Assembly (NCBI GenBank): GCA_016841965.1
Contig: JAEANN010000047.1
Coordinates: 42,993-106,992, forward strand
Direction of reading: 5' to 3'
DNA: 64,000 nucleotides
Origin: Candidatus Roseilinea mizusawaensis
Lineage (GTDB): Bacteria > Chloroflexota > Anaerolineae > J036 > Brachytrichaceae
In this document: one piece after another, positions 55,006 to 63,779 of the stretch
How the letters are laid out: the number at the start of each line of letters is the position of its first letter
How positions within the stretch are numbered: the first letter of the stretch is position 1
Program-made: the position numbers and the translations under genes
Notes under the pieces: model-generated
What the model saw: only the letters and a program-made list of their open reading frames with translations
What the model was told of the DNA's origin: nothing
Database searches by the model: none

Positions 55006-56571
55006 ATGGATGACATCCTCGTCCTGATGGAAGGCGTTGAGAAATCATTTCCCGGCGTGCATGCGTTGAGCGATTGCCGGTTTGAACTGCGCGCCGGCGA
55101 GGTGCATGCGCTGGTGGGTGAAAACGGAGCCGGCAAGTCCACCCTGATGAAAGTGCTGGCCGGCGTGTATGCCAAAGACGCCGGGCGCATCCTGTACAAG
55201 GGCCGCGAAGTAGACATTCCCAATCCACGCGTCGCTCAGCATCTTGGCATCAGCATGATCCATCAGGAACTCAATCTGATGCCCCATCTCACGGTTGCGC
55301 AGAACATCTTCATCGGGCGCGAACCAAGACGCAGAGTTGGCTTTGTTCTCGACGAGGATGAAATCAATGCCCGCACCCGACAACTGCTCGACATGCTGCA
55401 CCTTCAGCAGCTCGATCCCCGCACCAAAGTGGCGGATTTGACTGTCGCCAAACAACAGATGGTCGAGATCGCCAAGGCGTTGTCCTTCAACGCAGAAGTC
55501 CTGATCATGGATGAGCCGACGGCGGCGCTGACGGAGGCTGAGATCGATGATCTGTTTCGCATCATTCGCCAGTTGCGCGAAAAGGGCGTGGGGGTGGTGC
55601 ATATTTCCCATCGCCTCGAGGAATTGAAGCAGATCTCTGACCGGGTGACCGTCATGCGCGATGGGCGCTATATCGACACCGTGCGCACCCAGGATGTGTC
55701 CATCGACCGCATCATCAGCATGATGGTCGGCCGCACGATCTACGAAACTGCGCCCGAAGTTCCCGACAACGCCGATCGAGAAGTGGTGCTGGAGGTCAAA
55801 AACCTGAACCGGGGCACTGTGATCCGGGATGTGAGTTTTCAACTCAGGAAAGGCGAAATCCTGGGTTTTGCGGGCCTGATGGGGGCCGGGCGCACCGAAG
55901 TGGCGCGCGCAGTGTTTGGGGCCGATCCCATCGACTCGGGGGAGGTGTATGTGCGAGGCCGGCGTGTGCATATTCGCAGCCCGCTCGATGCAGTGCGACA
56001 CGGCATTGGCTATCTGTCCGAGGATCGCAAGCGTTATGGCCTGACGCTGGGCATGGATGTCGAGAACAACATTGCGCTTGCCGCCTTCAACAAATTCCTG
56101 GGCGCGCTGGGATGGGTGAACCGCCCTGCGATCCGCCAGACGGCCAGTCGTCTGGTTGATACCCTTGCTATCAAGACCCCCAGCCTTCAACAACAGGTGA
56201 AAAATTTGTCGGGGGGCAACCAGCAGAAAGTTGTGATTGGCAAGTGGCTGACTGCCGACACCGATATTTTGATCTTTGATGAGCCGACGCGCGGTATTGA
56301 TGTGGGCGCGAAGAGCGAAATCTATCATCTGCTGAACGAATTGGCGCGGCAGGGCAAGTCCATCATCATGATTTCGTCGGAGCTGCCCGAAATCCTGCGC
56401 ATGAGTCACCGCATCATTGTGATGTGCGAAGGGCGCATTACCGGCGAATTGACCAGCGCCGAGGCCACTCAGGAGAAGATCATGACATATGCCACGCAGC
56501 GCAGTAGCGTGATGAATGCCGATTTGACCCTGCAAGTTCCGGCTGAGCCGGCCCAACCCAGGAGCCTTTGA
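55006..56571 (+). CDS. Ribose-type sugar ABC transporter ATPase (RbsA/MglA-like)
   Basis: 521 residues with two ATPase halves, as in CUT2 transporters. First half: Walker [19 protein letters not shown], signature region [18 protein letters not shown], Walker [13 protein letters not shown], His in [11 protein letters not shown]. Second half: degenerate P-loop [16 protein letters not shown], signature [16 protein letters not shown], Walker [13 protein letters not shown]. The half with the poor P-loop is typical of the family. It energises the permease gene that starts two bases after its stop. Confidence 0.93.
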   Translation: MDDILVLMEGVEKSFPGVHALSDCRFELRAGEVHALVGENGAGKSTLMKVLAGVYAKDAGRILYKGREVDIPNPRVAQHLGISMIHQELNLMPHLTVAQNIFIGREPRRRVGFVLDEDEINARTRQLLDMLHLQQLDPRTKVADLTVAKQQMVEIAKALSFNAEVLIMDEPTAALTEAEIDDLFRIIRQLREKGVGVVHISHRLEELKQISDRVTVMRDGRYIDTVRTQDVSIDRIISMMVGRTIYETAPEVPDNADREVVLEVKNLNRGTVIRDVSFQLRKGEILGFAGLMGAGRTEVARAVFGADPIDSGEVYVRGRRVHIRSPLDAVRHGIGYLSEDRKRYGLTLGMDVENNIALAAFNKFLGALGWVNRPAIRQTASRLVDTLAIKTPSLQQQVKNLSGGNQQKVVIGKWLTADTDILIFDEPTRGIDVGAKSEIYHLLNELARQGKSIIMISSELPEILRMSHRIIVMCEGRITGELTSAEATQEKIMTYATQRSSVMNADLTLQVPAEPAQPRSL

Positions 56572-56573
56572 CG

Positions 56574-57566
56574 ATGGAAGCGAAAATCGCCCGCGCCCCG
56601 GGCAAATCGTTGTTTCGTTCCGATGCCGTGCAGAAGCTGATGGCGTTTGCCGGCCTGATAGCCCTGTTCGTCGTGTTCTCGCTGGCGTCGCCTAACTTTC
56701 TGACCCTCGACAATGTGATTGGCATTCTGCTGGCCACTGCCGTGAACGGCGTGCTGGCGCTGGGCGCTACCTTCGTCATTATCGCCGCCGGCATCGATTT
56801 GTCGGTTGGAACAGTCATGACCTTCTCCGCCGTCATGACAGGCGTGCTGGTGGTGTTCTGGGGCCTGCCCATTCCGCTGGGCATTGTCGGCGGCATCCTG
56901 GCCGGCGGCCTGTGCGGCCTGGTCAACGGCCTGGTCATCTCGAAGATGAAGGTCCCGCCGTTCATTGCCACGCTGGGCATGTTGTATGCCACGCGCGGCC
57001 TGTCTCTGGTCATCTCTGGAGTCAAGCCAATCTACTTCAACGATACGCCGGAATTTCGCCAGATTGCAATGGGATCGGCGCTCGGGGCGCTGATCCCGGG
57101 CCTGGATATTCCGAACGCCGTCTTCATCATGTTTGGCGCAGCCATTGTCGCCGGCCTGATTCTGTCAAAGACGGTATTGGGCCGCTACTGCTTTGCCATC
57201 GGCAGTAACGAAGAAGCCACCCGCCTGTCGGGCGTGAACGTAGATGCCTGGAAAGCAGCCGTTTACATGGTGTGCGGCATGTTCGCCGGCTTGGGCGGGG
57301 TCATCATGGCTTCGCGCCTCAACTCGGCGCAGCCGGCGCTGGGGGCCGGCTATGAGTTGGACGCCATCGCTGCTGTAGTGATCGGCGGGACCTCGTTGCG
57401 CGGTGGCGAGGGCACCGTTCTGGGAACGATCATCGGCGCGTTCATCATCAGCGTTCTGGCCAATGGCCTGCGCATTCTTTCAGTGCCGCAGGAATGGCAG
57501 ATGGTCGTGACCGGCGCGATTGTCGTGCTGGCTGTGTATGCAGACATCATCCGGCGCCGGCAATGA
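56574..57566 (+). CDS. Ribose-type sugar ABC transporter permease (RbsC-like)
   Basis: 330 residues from ATG 56574; AGGAG lies nine bases upstream, inside the end of the ATPase gene. About eight to ten membrane helices with family motifs ALGATFVIIAAGIDLSVGTV, SKMKVPPFIATLGMLYATRG, GRYCFAIGSNEEATRLSGVN and ELDAIAAVVIGGTSLRGGEG. It forms a homodimeric channel for a pentose or similar sugar. The binding protein is encoded 235 bases downstream, with a tiny open frame between. Confidence 0.93.
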   Translation: MEAKIARAPGKSLFRSDAVQKLMAFAGLIALFVVFSLASPNFLTLDNVIGILLATAVNGVLALGATFVIIAAGIDLSVGTVMTFSAVMTGVLVVFWGLPIPLGIVGGILAGGLCGLVNGLVISKMKVPPFIATLGMLYATRGLSLVISGVKPIYFNDTPEFRQIAMGSALGALIPGLDIPNAVFIMFGAAIVAGLILSKTVLGRYCFAIGSNEEATRLSGVNVDAWKAAVYMVCGMFAGLGGVIMASRLNSAQPALGAGYELDAIAAVVIGGTSLRGGEGTVLGTIIGAFIISVLANGLRILSVPQEWQMVVTGAIVVLAVYADIIRRRQ

Positions 57567-57637
57567 GGACGACCGATATGCATCCCAAGCCGGGCCGTGA
57601 CAGATGCTGTTCAACAAAAACGGAGGTGATAAACACG

Positions 57638-57766
57638 ATGGCGCGTGCGACTGCCAGGCGCACCGCCCTGGGGGCGATGGACACGCCCACCGGCGACATC
57701 ACAACGATCCATCTGGCGCAACACCAATTAGCGATTCACTGTTCGTCAAGATCAAAGCTCAATTGA
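57638..57766 (+). CDS. Possible small ORF (42 residues) between permease and binding-protein genes
   Basis: ATG 57638 follows a near-perfect ribosome site GGAGGTGAT (57622-57630) at seven-base spacing, better than that of most genes here. It encodes 42 residues: an Arg-rich start (MARATARRTALGAMDTP), then TGDITTIHLAQHQLAIHC. It ends 35 bases before the binding-protein ATG. No family recognised. It could be a small protein, a translational leader for the binding-protein gene, or a chance ORF. Confidence 0.3.
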   Translation: MARATARRTALGAMDTPTGDITTIHLAQHQLAIHCSSRSKLN

Positions 57767-57801
57767 CACCACAACAGATTTTGATTTGGAGGAGATTTGC
57801 C

Positions 57802-58791
57802 ATGAAGCGAACACGTGTTTTGTCCATTTTGGCCGGCGCGACAGCGGCGGCTGTGCTGGTCGCGGGCTGCGCAGCGCCCCGTCCGGCCGGGACGACCGGC
57901 GGCGCTGCCCAGCCCGCCGCGAAGCCCTACATCCCCGTCATCAGCAAGGGCTTTCAGCACCAGTTCTGGCAGGCAGTCAAGCTCGGCTCTGAGCGCGCTG
58001 CAAAAGACTTCAATGTAGACATCACATTTGAAGGCCCAGAGAGCGAAGCCCAGGTCGACAAGCAGATCGAGATGCTCCAGACCGCCATCGACAAGAAGCC
58101 GGCGGCCATCTGCCTGGCTGCGCTCGACAGCAAGGCTGTCATTCCGTTGCTGGAAAAGGCCAAGGCGGCCAATATCCCGGTGATCGGCTTCGACTCTGGC
58201 GTGGATAGCGATATCCCGGTGGCGACTGCCGCAACTGACAACATCGCGGCCGCCGGCTATGCGGCTGACAAGATGGCCGAGCTGATCGGCGGCGAGGGCG
58301 AGGTGGCCGTGATTGTGCACGACCAGACCAGCCGCACCGGCATCGACCGCCGCGACGGGTTCGTCAACCGCATTAAGGAGAAGTATCCCAAGATCACCAT
58401 CGTCGATGTGCAGTACGGCGGCGGCGATCACTTGAAGTCGACCGACCTGGCCAAAGCCATCATTCAGGCTCATCCGAACCTGAAAGGCTTCTTCGGCGCG
58501 AATGAAGGCTCGGCCATCGGTGTGCTGAACGCGGTCACCGAGTTGAAGAAGGAAGGGCAGATTGTGGTGATCGGCTACGACGCCGGCAAGCAGCAGAAGG
58601 ACGCTGTGCGCAGCGGTGTGATGGCCGGCGCTATCACCCAGGACCCGATCGGCATTGGCTACAAGTGCGTCGAAGCCGCCGTCAAGGCTATCAAGGGCGA
58701 GAGCGTCGAGAAGAACATCGACACCGGCTTCAAGTGGTACGACAAGACCAACATCGACGCCGAAGACATCAAGCCGCTGCTGTACGATTAA
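57802..58791 (+). CDS. Ribose-type sugar ABC transporter binding lipoprotein (RbsB-like)
   Basis: 329 residues from ATG 57802 behind GGAGGAG. The lipoprotein signal ends in VLVAGC. Periplasmic-binding-protein type 1 fold: YIPVISKGFQHQFWQAVKLG, then DITFEGPESEAQVDKQIEML, IPVIGFDSGVDSD, DQTSRTGIDRRDGFVNRI and GFFGANEGSAIGVLNAV. It delivers a sugar, or possibly a cyclitol, to the RbsA/RbsC-like pair. A 22-bp perfect inverted repeat follows the gene. Confidence 0.92.
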   Translation: MKRTRVLSILAGATAAAVLVAGCAAPRPAGTTGGAAQPAAKPYIPVISKGFQHQFWQAVKLGSERAAKDFNVDITFEGPESEAQVDKQIEMLQTAIDKKPAAICLAALDSKAVIPLLEKAKAANIPVIGFDSGVDSDIPVATAATDNIAAAGYAADKMAELIGGEGEVAVIVHDQTSRTGIDRRDGFVNRIKEKYPKITIVDVQYGGGDHLKSTDLAKAIIQAHPNLKGFFGANEGSAIGVLNAVTELKKEGQIVVIGYDAGKQQKDAVRSGVMAGAITQDPIGIGYKCVEAAVKAIKGESVEKNIDTGFKWYDKTNIDAEDIKPLLYD

Positions 58792-58817
58792 GTTTGACTG
58801 AACTCGCTTGAGTTGGG

Positions 58818-58863
58818 CACAACAACACAGGGCCGTCTATCTAGACGGCCCTGTGTTGTTGTG
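58818..58863. terminator. 22-bp perfect inverted repeat, probable bidirectional terminator
   Basis: Arms 58818-58839 and 58842-58863 are perfect complements with only TC between them. The repeat lies between the convergent binding-protein and alcohol-dehydrogenase genes. There is no T-run after the stem, but the 3' arm ends in TGTTGTTGTG and the opposite strand likewise, so it could act on both sides. Confidence 0.7.
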
Positions 58864-58940
58864 AGCGGGGAACCATTGTGTCGGTGCCAACGGGCATGGC
58901 TGCCCATCATGCAGTTTCACTGTTTGCCCCTTGTTTCTGT

Positions 58941-59948
58941 TTAAGTCGCCGGCCTGATAACAACTTTCAGCCCTTCACGCTTCTGGGCCAGGGTGAACGC
59001 CTGCCCGGCCTCAGCCAGCGGAAACTGCGCCGTAACGAGGGAGCGGATGTCCACCATGCCCTGCTCGACCAGCGCGATGGCGCGCGGATAAGTGCGCTTC
59101 ATGCGCCGCGACATGCGGAGGGTCAGTCCTTTGCGCCGGGCGACCGAGGCGGTGAAGGTCGTGCTGTCCTCGCAGGGGATGCCAACCAACACAACTGTGC
59201 CGCCCGGCTTGACTGCGCTGATGGCTGCCTCGACTGCTTCGTTCACGCCGGCCACTTCAATTGCCACATCCACTCCGCGCTTGCCGGTCTCAGTCAAGAT
59301 CGCTTTGGCTTCTTCTCCGTTGGCGTGGAAGACGCGCGCGCCGAATTCCTGAGCCGCCGCGATGCGATGTGGCAGCACTTCGGTTGCATACAGCCGCGTT
59401 GCGCCGGCTGCGCGCGCCAACTGCAAAATCAACAGCCCGATCGGCCCACAGCCGAACACGCCCACGGTCATGCCGGGCCGGATGTGGGCCAGGTCGATGG
59501 CGTGGATCGCCACACCCAGCGGCTCCAGCATGGCGCCATCGGCGTCGGTGAATGAATCCGGAATGGGATAGAGATTGCGCGCGGGCCACGCTAGACACTC
59601 GCGCAGCGCGCCGTCATCGGTTCCGTGTCCGGCAAAGTGAATGTTGACGCACAGGTTGGGATTGCCGTCCTGGCAGTATTCACAGTGCTCGCAAGGCACG
59701 GCGGGATCGACCGCCACACGCTGGCCGCGTCGGGGGCCGCTGTCGATGACGCCGGCGAATTCGTGCCCCAACACCAGCGGGCGGCTCAGCCGGGCGTCGC
59801 CGATGCCGGATTCGGCGAACCAGTGCAGGTCGGAGCCGCAGATGCCAACGGCCGTGACGCGCACGATGTGCTCGTCGGGGTTGGCGGCCGGGTCAGGCTC
59901 GTCGTGTAATCGCAGGTCGCGCGGACCGTGCAGCCGCAATACTTTCAT
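58941..59948 (-). CDS. Zinc-dependent alcohol/polyol dehydrogenase (MDR family)
   Basis: 335 residues from ATG 59946-59948 with GAGGAGG upstream. MDR features: catalytic-zinc ligands Cys in VGICGSDLHW, His-Glu in VLGHEFAGVID, and the structural-zinc Cys cluster in PCEHCEYCQDGNPNLC; the NAD(P) fold GVFGCGPIGLLILQLARAAG. Close to sorbitol/threonine-type dehydrogenases. Given the convergent sugar transporter it may oxidise the imported sugar alcohol; this is inference. Confidence 0.9.
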   Translation of the reverse strand: MKVLRLHGPRDLRLHDEPDPAANPDEHIVRVTAVGICGSDLHWFAESGIGDARLSRPLVLGHEFAGVIDSGPRRGQRVAVDPAVPCEHCEYCQDGNPNLCVNIHFAGHGTDDGALRECLAWPARNLYPIPDSFTDADGAMLEPLGVAIHAIDLAHIRPGMTVGVFGCGPIGLLILQLARAAGATRLYATEVLPHRIAAAQEFGARVFHANGEEAKAILTETGKRGVDVAIEVAGVNEAVEAAISAVKPGGTVVLVGIPCEDSTTFTASVARRKGLTLRMSRRMKRTYPRAIALVEQGMVDIRSLVTAQFPLAEAGQAFTLAQKREGLKVVIRPAT

Positions 59949-60173
59949 GTCTTCCTCCTCTTGCGCAGGCAGTTGCGATTGATCTTGCATACAGAACCTG
60001 GTTGGTGATAGAAATGGCTGCTACATCGTGTGACGCAGGGCGATTGCGCCGCACATGATACAACGGGAGCGAACCGGCTTCTCGTGGCAAGCCGCCGGTC
60101 AAAAACCACATCGCGGCGCGTAACCAATCCGCGCCGGCTGCATCAAAAATGCGCAATACGCACAGGAGTAACG

Positions 60174-60494
60174 ATGGCAAAAGCAGAGATCTTCGCCGGC
60201 AAGTGTGGCTTCACCACGGTCGTTGAAGCTACACAGACAGACAACGAGATGGTCAGGGTCACGCTGACCAGCGCCTGCAAGGGCTGCCAGAAGCTGGGCG
60301 CGGCGCTGAGCGAGCTGGAAATCAACCCATTGCGTGAGGTTTCGCATCGCGGCGAGGGATCGTTGATCCTGGAGCTGGCCCCCAGATACTTGGCGCACCC
60401 GGCCTGTCCGGTGCCGGCCGGCATTGTCAAGGCGGTTGAAATCGCCGCCGGCCTGGCGTTGCCTGCTGACGCTTCGATCAAGCTGACGCCCTGA
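60174..60494 (+). CDS. DUF6951-like small Cys-containing protein
   Basis: 106 residues from ATG 60174 with CAGGAG upstream. The sequence KAEIFAGKCGFTTVVEATQT, then TLTSACKGCQKLGAALSELE and HPACPVPAGIVKAVEIAAGL matches a small conserved family I know as DUF6951; it has four conserved Cys (CGF, C-KGC, ACP) that could bind a metal. No known function. The 5' leader holds a short repeat resembling CGCAATACGCA. Confidence 0.65.
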   Translation: MAKAEIFAGKCGFTTVVEATQTDNEMVRVTLTSACKGCQKLGAALSELEINPLREVSHRGEGSLILELAPRYLAHPACPVPAGIVKAVEIAAGLALPADASIKLTP

Positions 60495-60524
60495 CGACAA
60501 TCTGTGTTGTGTATCGGCGCTGCG

Positions 60525-60550
60525 CCCAATACGCAGCACGCCCTATGCGG
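60525..60550 (+). repeat. Decayed heptamer repeat in the leader of the asparaginase-family gene
   Basis: The plus-strand bases read CCAATAC, GCAGCAC, GCCCTAT, GCGGCAA in 7-base register from 60527. CAATACGCA also occurs at 60148-60156 and 60590-60598, just before the two start codons. Confidence 0.5.
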
Positions 60551-60601
60551 CAAGTGCGCTTCTGTTGCGCGTGGCATTTTGCGCCCTACAATACGCAGGA
60601 T

Positions 60602-61606
60602 ATGCACACTCCATTGATTCTCCTCAACGGTGAGGTGAAGGACGCCATTCTCATCGCCGGCATTGAATCCTTGCGCAGAGGCGCCAGCGCCGCCGATGTC
60701 GCCGAGCAAGTGGCCCGCGACGTTGAAGACGACATCGACGAACATTCGGTTGGTTTCAGCGGCCTGCCGAATATTTTGGGCGAGGTCGAGTTGGACGCCG
60801 CTTTCATGGAAGGTCAAACCCTGCGCGCCGGCGCTGTAGCAGCGGTCAAGGGGTTTCGCCATCCCATCTCTATCGCGCGCCAGGTGATGATGCGCCTGCC
60901 GCACGTGCTGCTGGCCGGTGCAGGCGCTGAACGCTTTGCCGACGAGATCGGCGCCGAGCGCGGCAGCCTGCTGACCGACTCAGCCCGTGACATCTGGCGC
61001 CAGCGCATCTTGGATGCGGGATTTTTGACTGCGGATTTGGAAATGGCCGCCGATCCGAAATCGAAAATCCAAAACCTAAAATTGATCGAGATTACCACCC
61101 GCGTCCTGGCTCACCGCGAAGGCAGCGACACGATGAATGTGATGGTGCAGGATGCGCGCGGCCACATCGTGGTTGCGGTCACTACGTCGGGGATTGCCTG
61201 GAAGTATCCAGGGCGCGTAGGGGATTCGCCGGTGGTGGGCGCCGGCCTATATGCCGATGATCGCTATGGGGCGGCGGCATGCATGGGCCTGGGCGAGATC
61301 ACCATCCGGCAGGGTTCATCATTGCGCGCCGTGATGTTGATGCAGATGGGCCGCAGCATGGATGAGGCCGGCCGCCAGGTGTTGCGCGAAATGTTGCCAA
61401 TTTGCCGCGACGCTACCAGGCGCTGGGCGCCCCCTACCGACGGCCCATTCCCGCGCAGCGCCTGGGTGCGTCTGCTCATGCTTGACCGGCATGGCAATGT
61501 GGGGGGCTATTGCACGCACGATGGCTCAACCTACAAAGTGCAGACTGTGGACGAGCGCCAGCCCAGAACGCTGACGTGTGAATGGGTGCGTGAAGACGCA
61601 CCATGA
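60602..61606 (+). CDS. Ntn-type asparaginase (glycosylasparaginase/isoaspartyl peptidase family)
   Basis: 334 residues from ATG 60602. The alpha part carries ESLRRGASAADVAEQVARDV and the FSGLPNILGEVELDAAFMEG motif. The nucleophile is Thr in GSDTMNVMVQD (about residue 177), at which autocleavage exposes the new N-terminus. The beta part has GIAWKYPGRVGDSPVVGAGL and AACMGLGE. Such enzymes hydrolyse N4-(beta-GlcNAc)-Asn or isoaspartyl peptides. A heptamer-derived stretch (DPKSKIQNLK) sits in the linker just before the cleavage site. The family pattern is closest to glycosylasparaginase, but the substrate is not proven. Confidence 0.88.
   Translation: MHTPLILLNGEVKDAILIAGIESLRRGASAADVAEQVARDVEDDIDEHSVGFSGLPNILGEVELDAAFMEGQTLRAGAVAAVKGFRHPISIARQVMMRLPHVLLAGAGAERFADEIGAERGSLLTDSARDIWRQRILDAGFLTADLEMAADPKSKIQNLKLIEITTRVLAHREGSDTMNVMVQDARGHIVVAVTTSGIAWKYPGRVGDSPVVGAGLYADDRYGAAACMGLGEITIRQGSSLRAVMLMQMGRSMDEAGRQVLREMLPICRDATRRWAPPTDGPFPRSAWVRLLMLDRHGNVGGYCTHDGSTYKVQTVDERQPRTLTCEWVREDAP
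61054..61081 (+). repeat. Heptamer repeat tract captured in the asparaginase-family gene
   Basis: Units TCCGAAA, TCGAAAA, TCCAAAA, CCTAAAA, in frame, encoding DPKSKIQNLK. The preceding bases 61013-61047 also fit a 7-base register (GGATGCG, GGATTTT, TGACTGC, GGATTTG, GAAATGG). The tract lies in the linker before the autocleavage Thr. Confidence 0.8.
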
Positions 61607-61678
61607 GGGGGAACGTGGCGCAAGAGATTAATCTTGCGCCACATTACTAAAATGTGCGGCGCTGTAGCGCCGATCATC

Positions 61679-63166
61679 TTACTTGGCAGGCATCGTTCCG
61701 GCTGCGGGGCGGGTCTCTCCACCGCGGGGCTGCTGGCGTACGATCAGGCCGGGCACCACGTCGCCGGGGTAAGCTGTGCTGCCGTGCTCCAACAAGTCGA
61801 GACCGACCATCTCTTCGTGCGTGCTGACACGCAGGCCGATCGTCTTCTTGATGGCGAAGAACAACACAAAAGTCGTGCCGGCCGTCCAGGCGCCGCAAGC
61901 CACGACGCCGATGAGCTGGATAATGAGCTGGCCAAAGCCACCGCCGGCAAACAAGCCGGTCACGCCGCCCTGTGACGCAAACAGCCCGATGGCAAGTGTG
62001 CCCCATACGCCGTTCATCAGGTGCACCGGGATCGCGCCGACCGGATCGTCGATCTTCAACTTTTCGAGGAACAGGTTGCCGAACACCACGATGGGGCCGG
62101 CCACTGCGCCGATGATGATCGAATCGAGCGGCGTCACGAAGGCGCACGGCGCGGTGATGGCCACCAGGCCGGCCAGCACGCCGTTCATGGCCGCCGCAAC
62201 GTCGGGCTTCCCGCCGCGCATCCAGGCCGTCAGCAAGGCCGTAACGGCGCCGGCTGCTGCGGCGATGTTGGTGTTGGCGGCCACCAGCGCCACTGCATCG
62301 GCATTGCCGCCGGCAATTGCCAACTGGCTGCCGGGGTTGAAGCCGAACCAGCCCAGCCACAGAATGAAGATGCCCAGTGCAAACAGCGACACCGAATGGC
62401 CGGGGATGAAGTTGACCTGACCATCCTTGCCGAAGCGACCGATGCGCGGCCCGAGCAGAATGGCTCCCATCAGCGCCGCCCAGCCGCCCACGCTATGCAC
62501 CACAGTCGAGCCGGCAAAATCGCGGAAGCCGCCGCCGGGCACAAGGCCGGTCGAATCCCCCAGTGTCCACAGCCAGCCGCTGCCCCATACCCAGTGGCCG
62601 AAAATGGGATAGATCAACAAGGAGATGATCAAGCTGTAGATCAAATACGCTGAGAACTTGGTGCGCTCGGCCATGGCGCCCGAAACGATCGTTGCGGCGG
62701 TGCCTGCGAACACCAGTTGGAACAGCCAGAAAGCTAGAATCGGTAGGCCGGCAAAATCGCCGGCGTCGGCGCCAATAAAGAAATAGGTTGTTCCGAACAG
62801 GCCGCCGCTGGATTGGCCGAACATCAGGCCGAACCCGATCACCCAGTAACCCAGCGTAGCCATCACGAAGTCCATCAGGTTCTTCATCAGGATGTTCGTG
62901 GTGTTCTTGGCGCGGGTGAGGCCGGCCTCTACAAATGCAAACCCAGCCTGCATGAAGAACACAAGAAAAGCGGTGATGAGCACCCAGGTGGTGTTCACTC
63001 CGCGCGTCGCCTCGGCGACCGGGTCAGCCTCTTGAGCGCCGACGATATGAGCAGTGGTCAGCACCACGGCAAGGCCGGCAGTCGCGCCAATGACCCGTAG
63101 GGCGGCCCGCTTGCTTCGCGCAGCCAACCCGCTGCGCCATATGGAAGGGTTGATACTGGCAAACAT
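61679..63166 (-). CDS. amt: Ammonium transporter Amt
   Basis: 495 residues from ATG 63164-63166 with GGAGG nine bases upstream. A cleavable N-terminal signal region (VLTTAHIVGAQEADP) is followed by 11 membrane helices: ITAFLVFFMQAGFAFVEAGL, TRAKNTTNILMKNLMDF, the first pore His in PIFGHWVWGSGWL, GSTVVHSVGGWAALMGA, and the second pore His in AIPVHLMNGVWGTLAIG. It conducts NH4+/NH3 under nitrogen limitation. The upstream PII gene, on the same strand, regulates it by plugging the pore. Confidence 0.95.
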   Translation of the reverse strand: MFASINPSIWRSGLAARSKRAALRVIGATAGLAVVLTTAHIVGAQEADPVAEATRGVNTTWVLITAFLVFFMQAGFAFVEAGLTRAKNTTNILMKNLMDFVMATLGYWVIGFGLMFGQSSGGLFGTTYFFIGADAGDFAGLPILAFWLFQLVFAGTAATIVSGAMAERTKFSAYLIYSLIISLLIYPIFGHWVWGSGWLWTLGDSTGLVPGGGFRDFAGSTVVHSVGGWAALMGAILLGPRIGRFGKDGQVNFIPGHSVSLFALGIFILWLGWFGFNPGSQLAIAGGNADAVALVAANTNIAAAAGAVTALLTAWMRGGKPDVAAAMNGVLAGLVAITAPCAFVTPLDSIIIGAVAGPIVVFGNLFLEKLKIDDPVGAIPVHLMNGVWGTLAIGLFASQGGVTGLFAGGGFGQLIIQLIGVVACGAWTAGTTFVLFFAIKKTIGLRVSTHEEMVGLDLLEHGSTAYPGDVVPGLIVRQQPRGGETRPAAGTMPAK

Positions 63167-63386
63167 GTGACACATCCTCCACAAATTAACTCAACAGCTT
63201 AGTTCTGGTGTCTATTCAATTCAACGACAGCATCCAGATGCTCACGTCGTGGTCGCCGGTATCACTGTCAATTTGTAACAAGTTGTCGGCCTTATCGCGC
63301 CTGTCTCTCGTGTGAGAGCAGGGAGGCAGCGCTGCGGGGCGCTCAGGCGCAATGTATGTGGCTACGAAACTCCTTCTCCGGGCAGG

Positions 63387-63779
63387 TTAGCGCGCTGTCA
63401 CACCTGTCTTTTTGCGGGCATCGATGTCATCGGGGTAAGTCAGTGCCTCGCGCCCGCGCTCGCCGGTGCGAATGCGAATCACATCTTCCACCGGGTAGAT
63501 AAAGATGATGCCGTCGCCTTCCTCGCCGGTGCGAGCAGCCTGAATGATGGTCTCGACTGTCTTCTCAACGTTGTGGTCGCTCAAAACGATGTTGAGCTGT
63601 AGCTTGGGGATCATGTCCATGCGATAGGACGATCCACGCCACGCCAGTTCGATGCCGCCTTGCCGGCCATGTCCGCGCACCTCGTGGACATTCATGCCCA
63701 CAATGCCAATGGCATGCAGCGCCTCTTTCACAGCCTCCAGCGCGTCTTCACGAATAAACGCTTCGATTTTCTTGGTCAT
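63387..63779 (-). CDS. PII nitrogen-regulatory protein (GlnB/GlnK)
   Basis: 130 residues from ATG 63777-63779, GAGG upstream. PII fold: KKIEAFIREDALEAVKEALH, T-loop VRGHGRQGGIELAWRGSSYR, B-loop ARTGEEGDGIIFIYPVEDVI, C-loop RIRTGERG. In the T-loop the uridylylation residue Tyr51 (LYRG in Escherichia coli GlnB) is Trp here, so uridylylation at that site is impossible; control must be by ADP/ATP/2-oxoglutarate binding alone. A 16-residue basic tail follows the usual end. It precedes amt by about 220 bases on the same strand, the standard glnK-amt pairing. Confidence 0.94.
   Translation of the reverse strand: MTKKIEAFIREDALEAVKEALHAIGIVGMNVHEVRGHGRQGGIELAWRGSSYRMDMIPKLQLNIVLSDHNVEKTVETIIQAARTGEEGDGIIFIYPVEDVIRIRTGERGREALTYPDDIDARKKTGVTAR

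Noticed and set aside
55045..56556. 503-codon open frame antisense to the ribose-type ATPase gene
   Set aside because: Shadow of a high-GC coding frame; the translation has no domain, and the plus-strand gene shows all ABC motifs.
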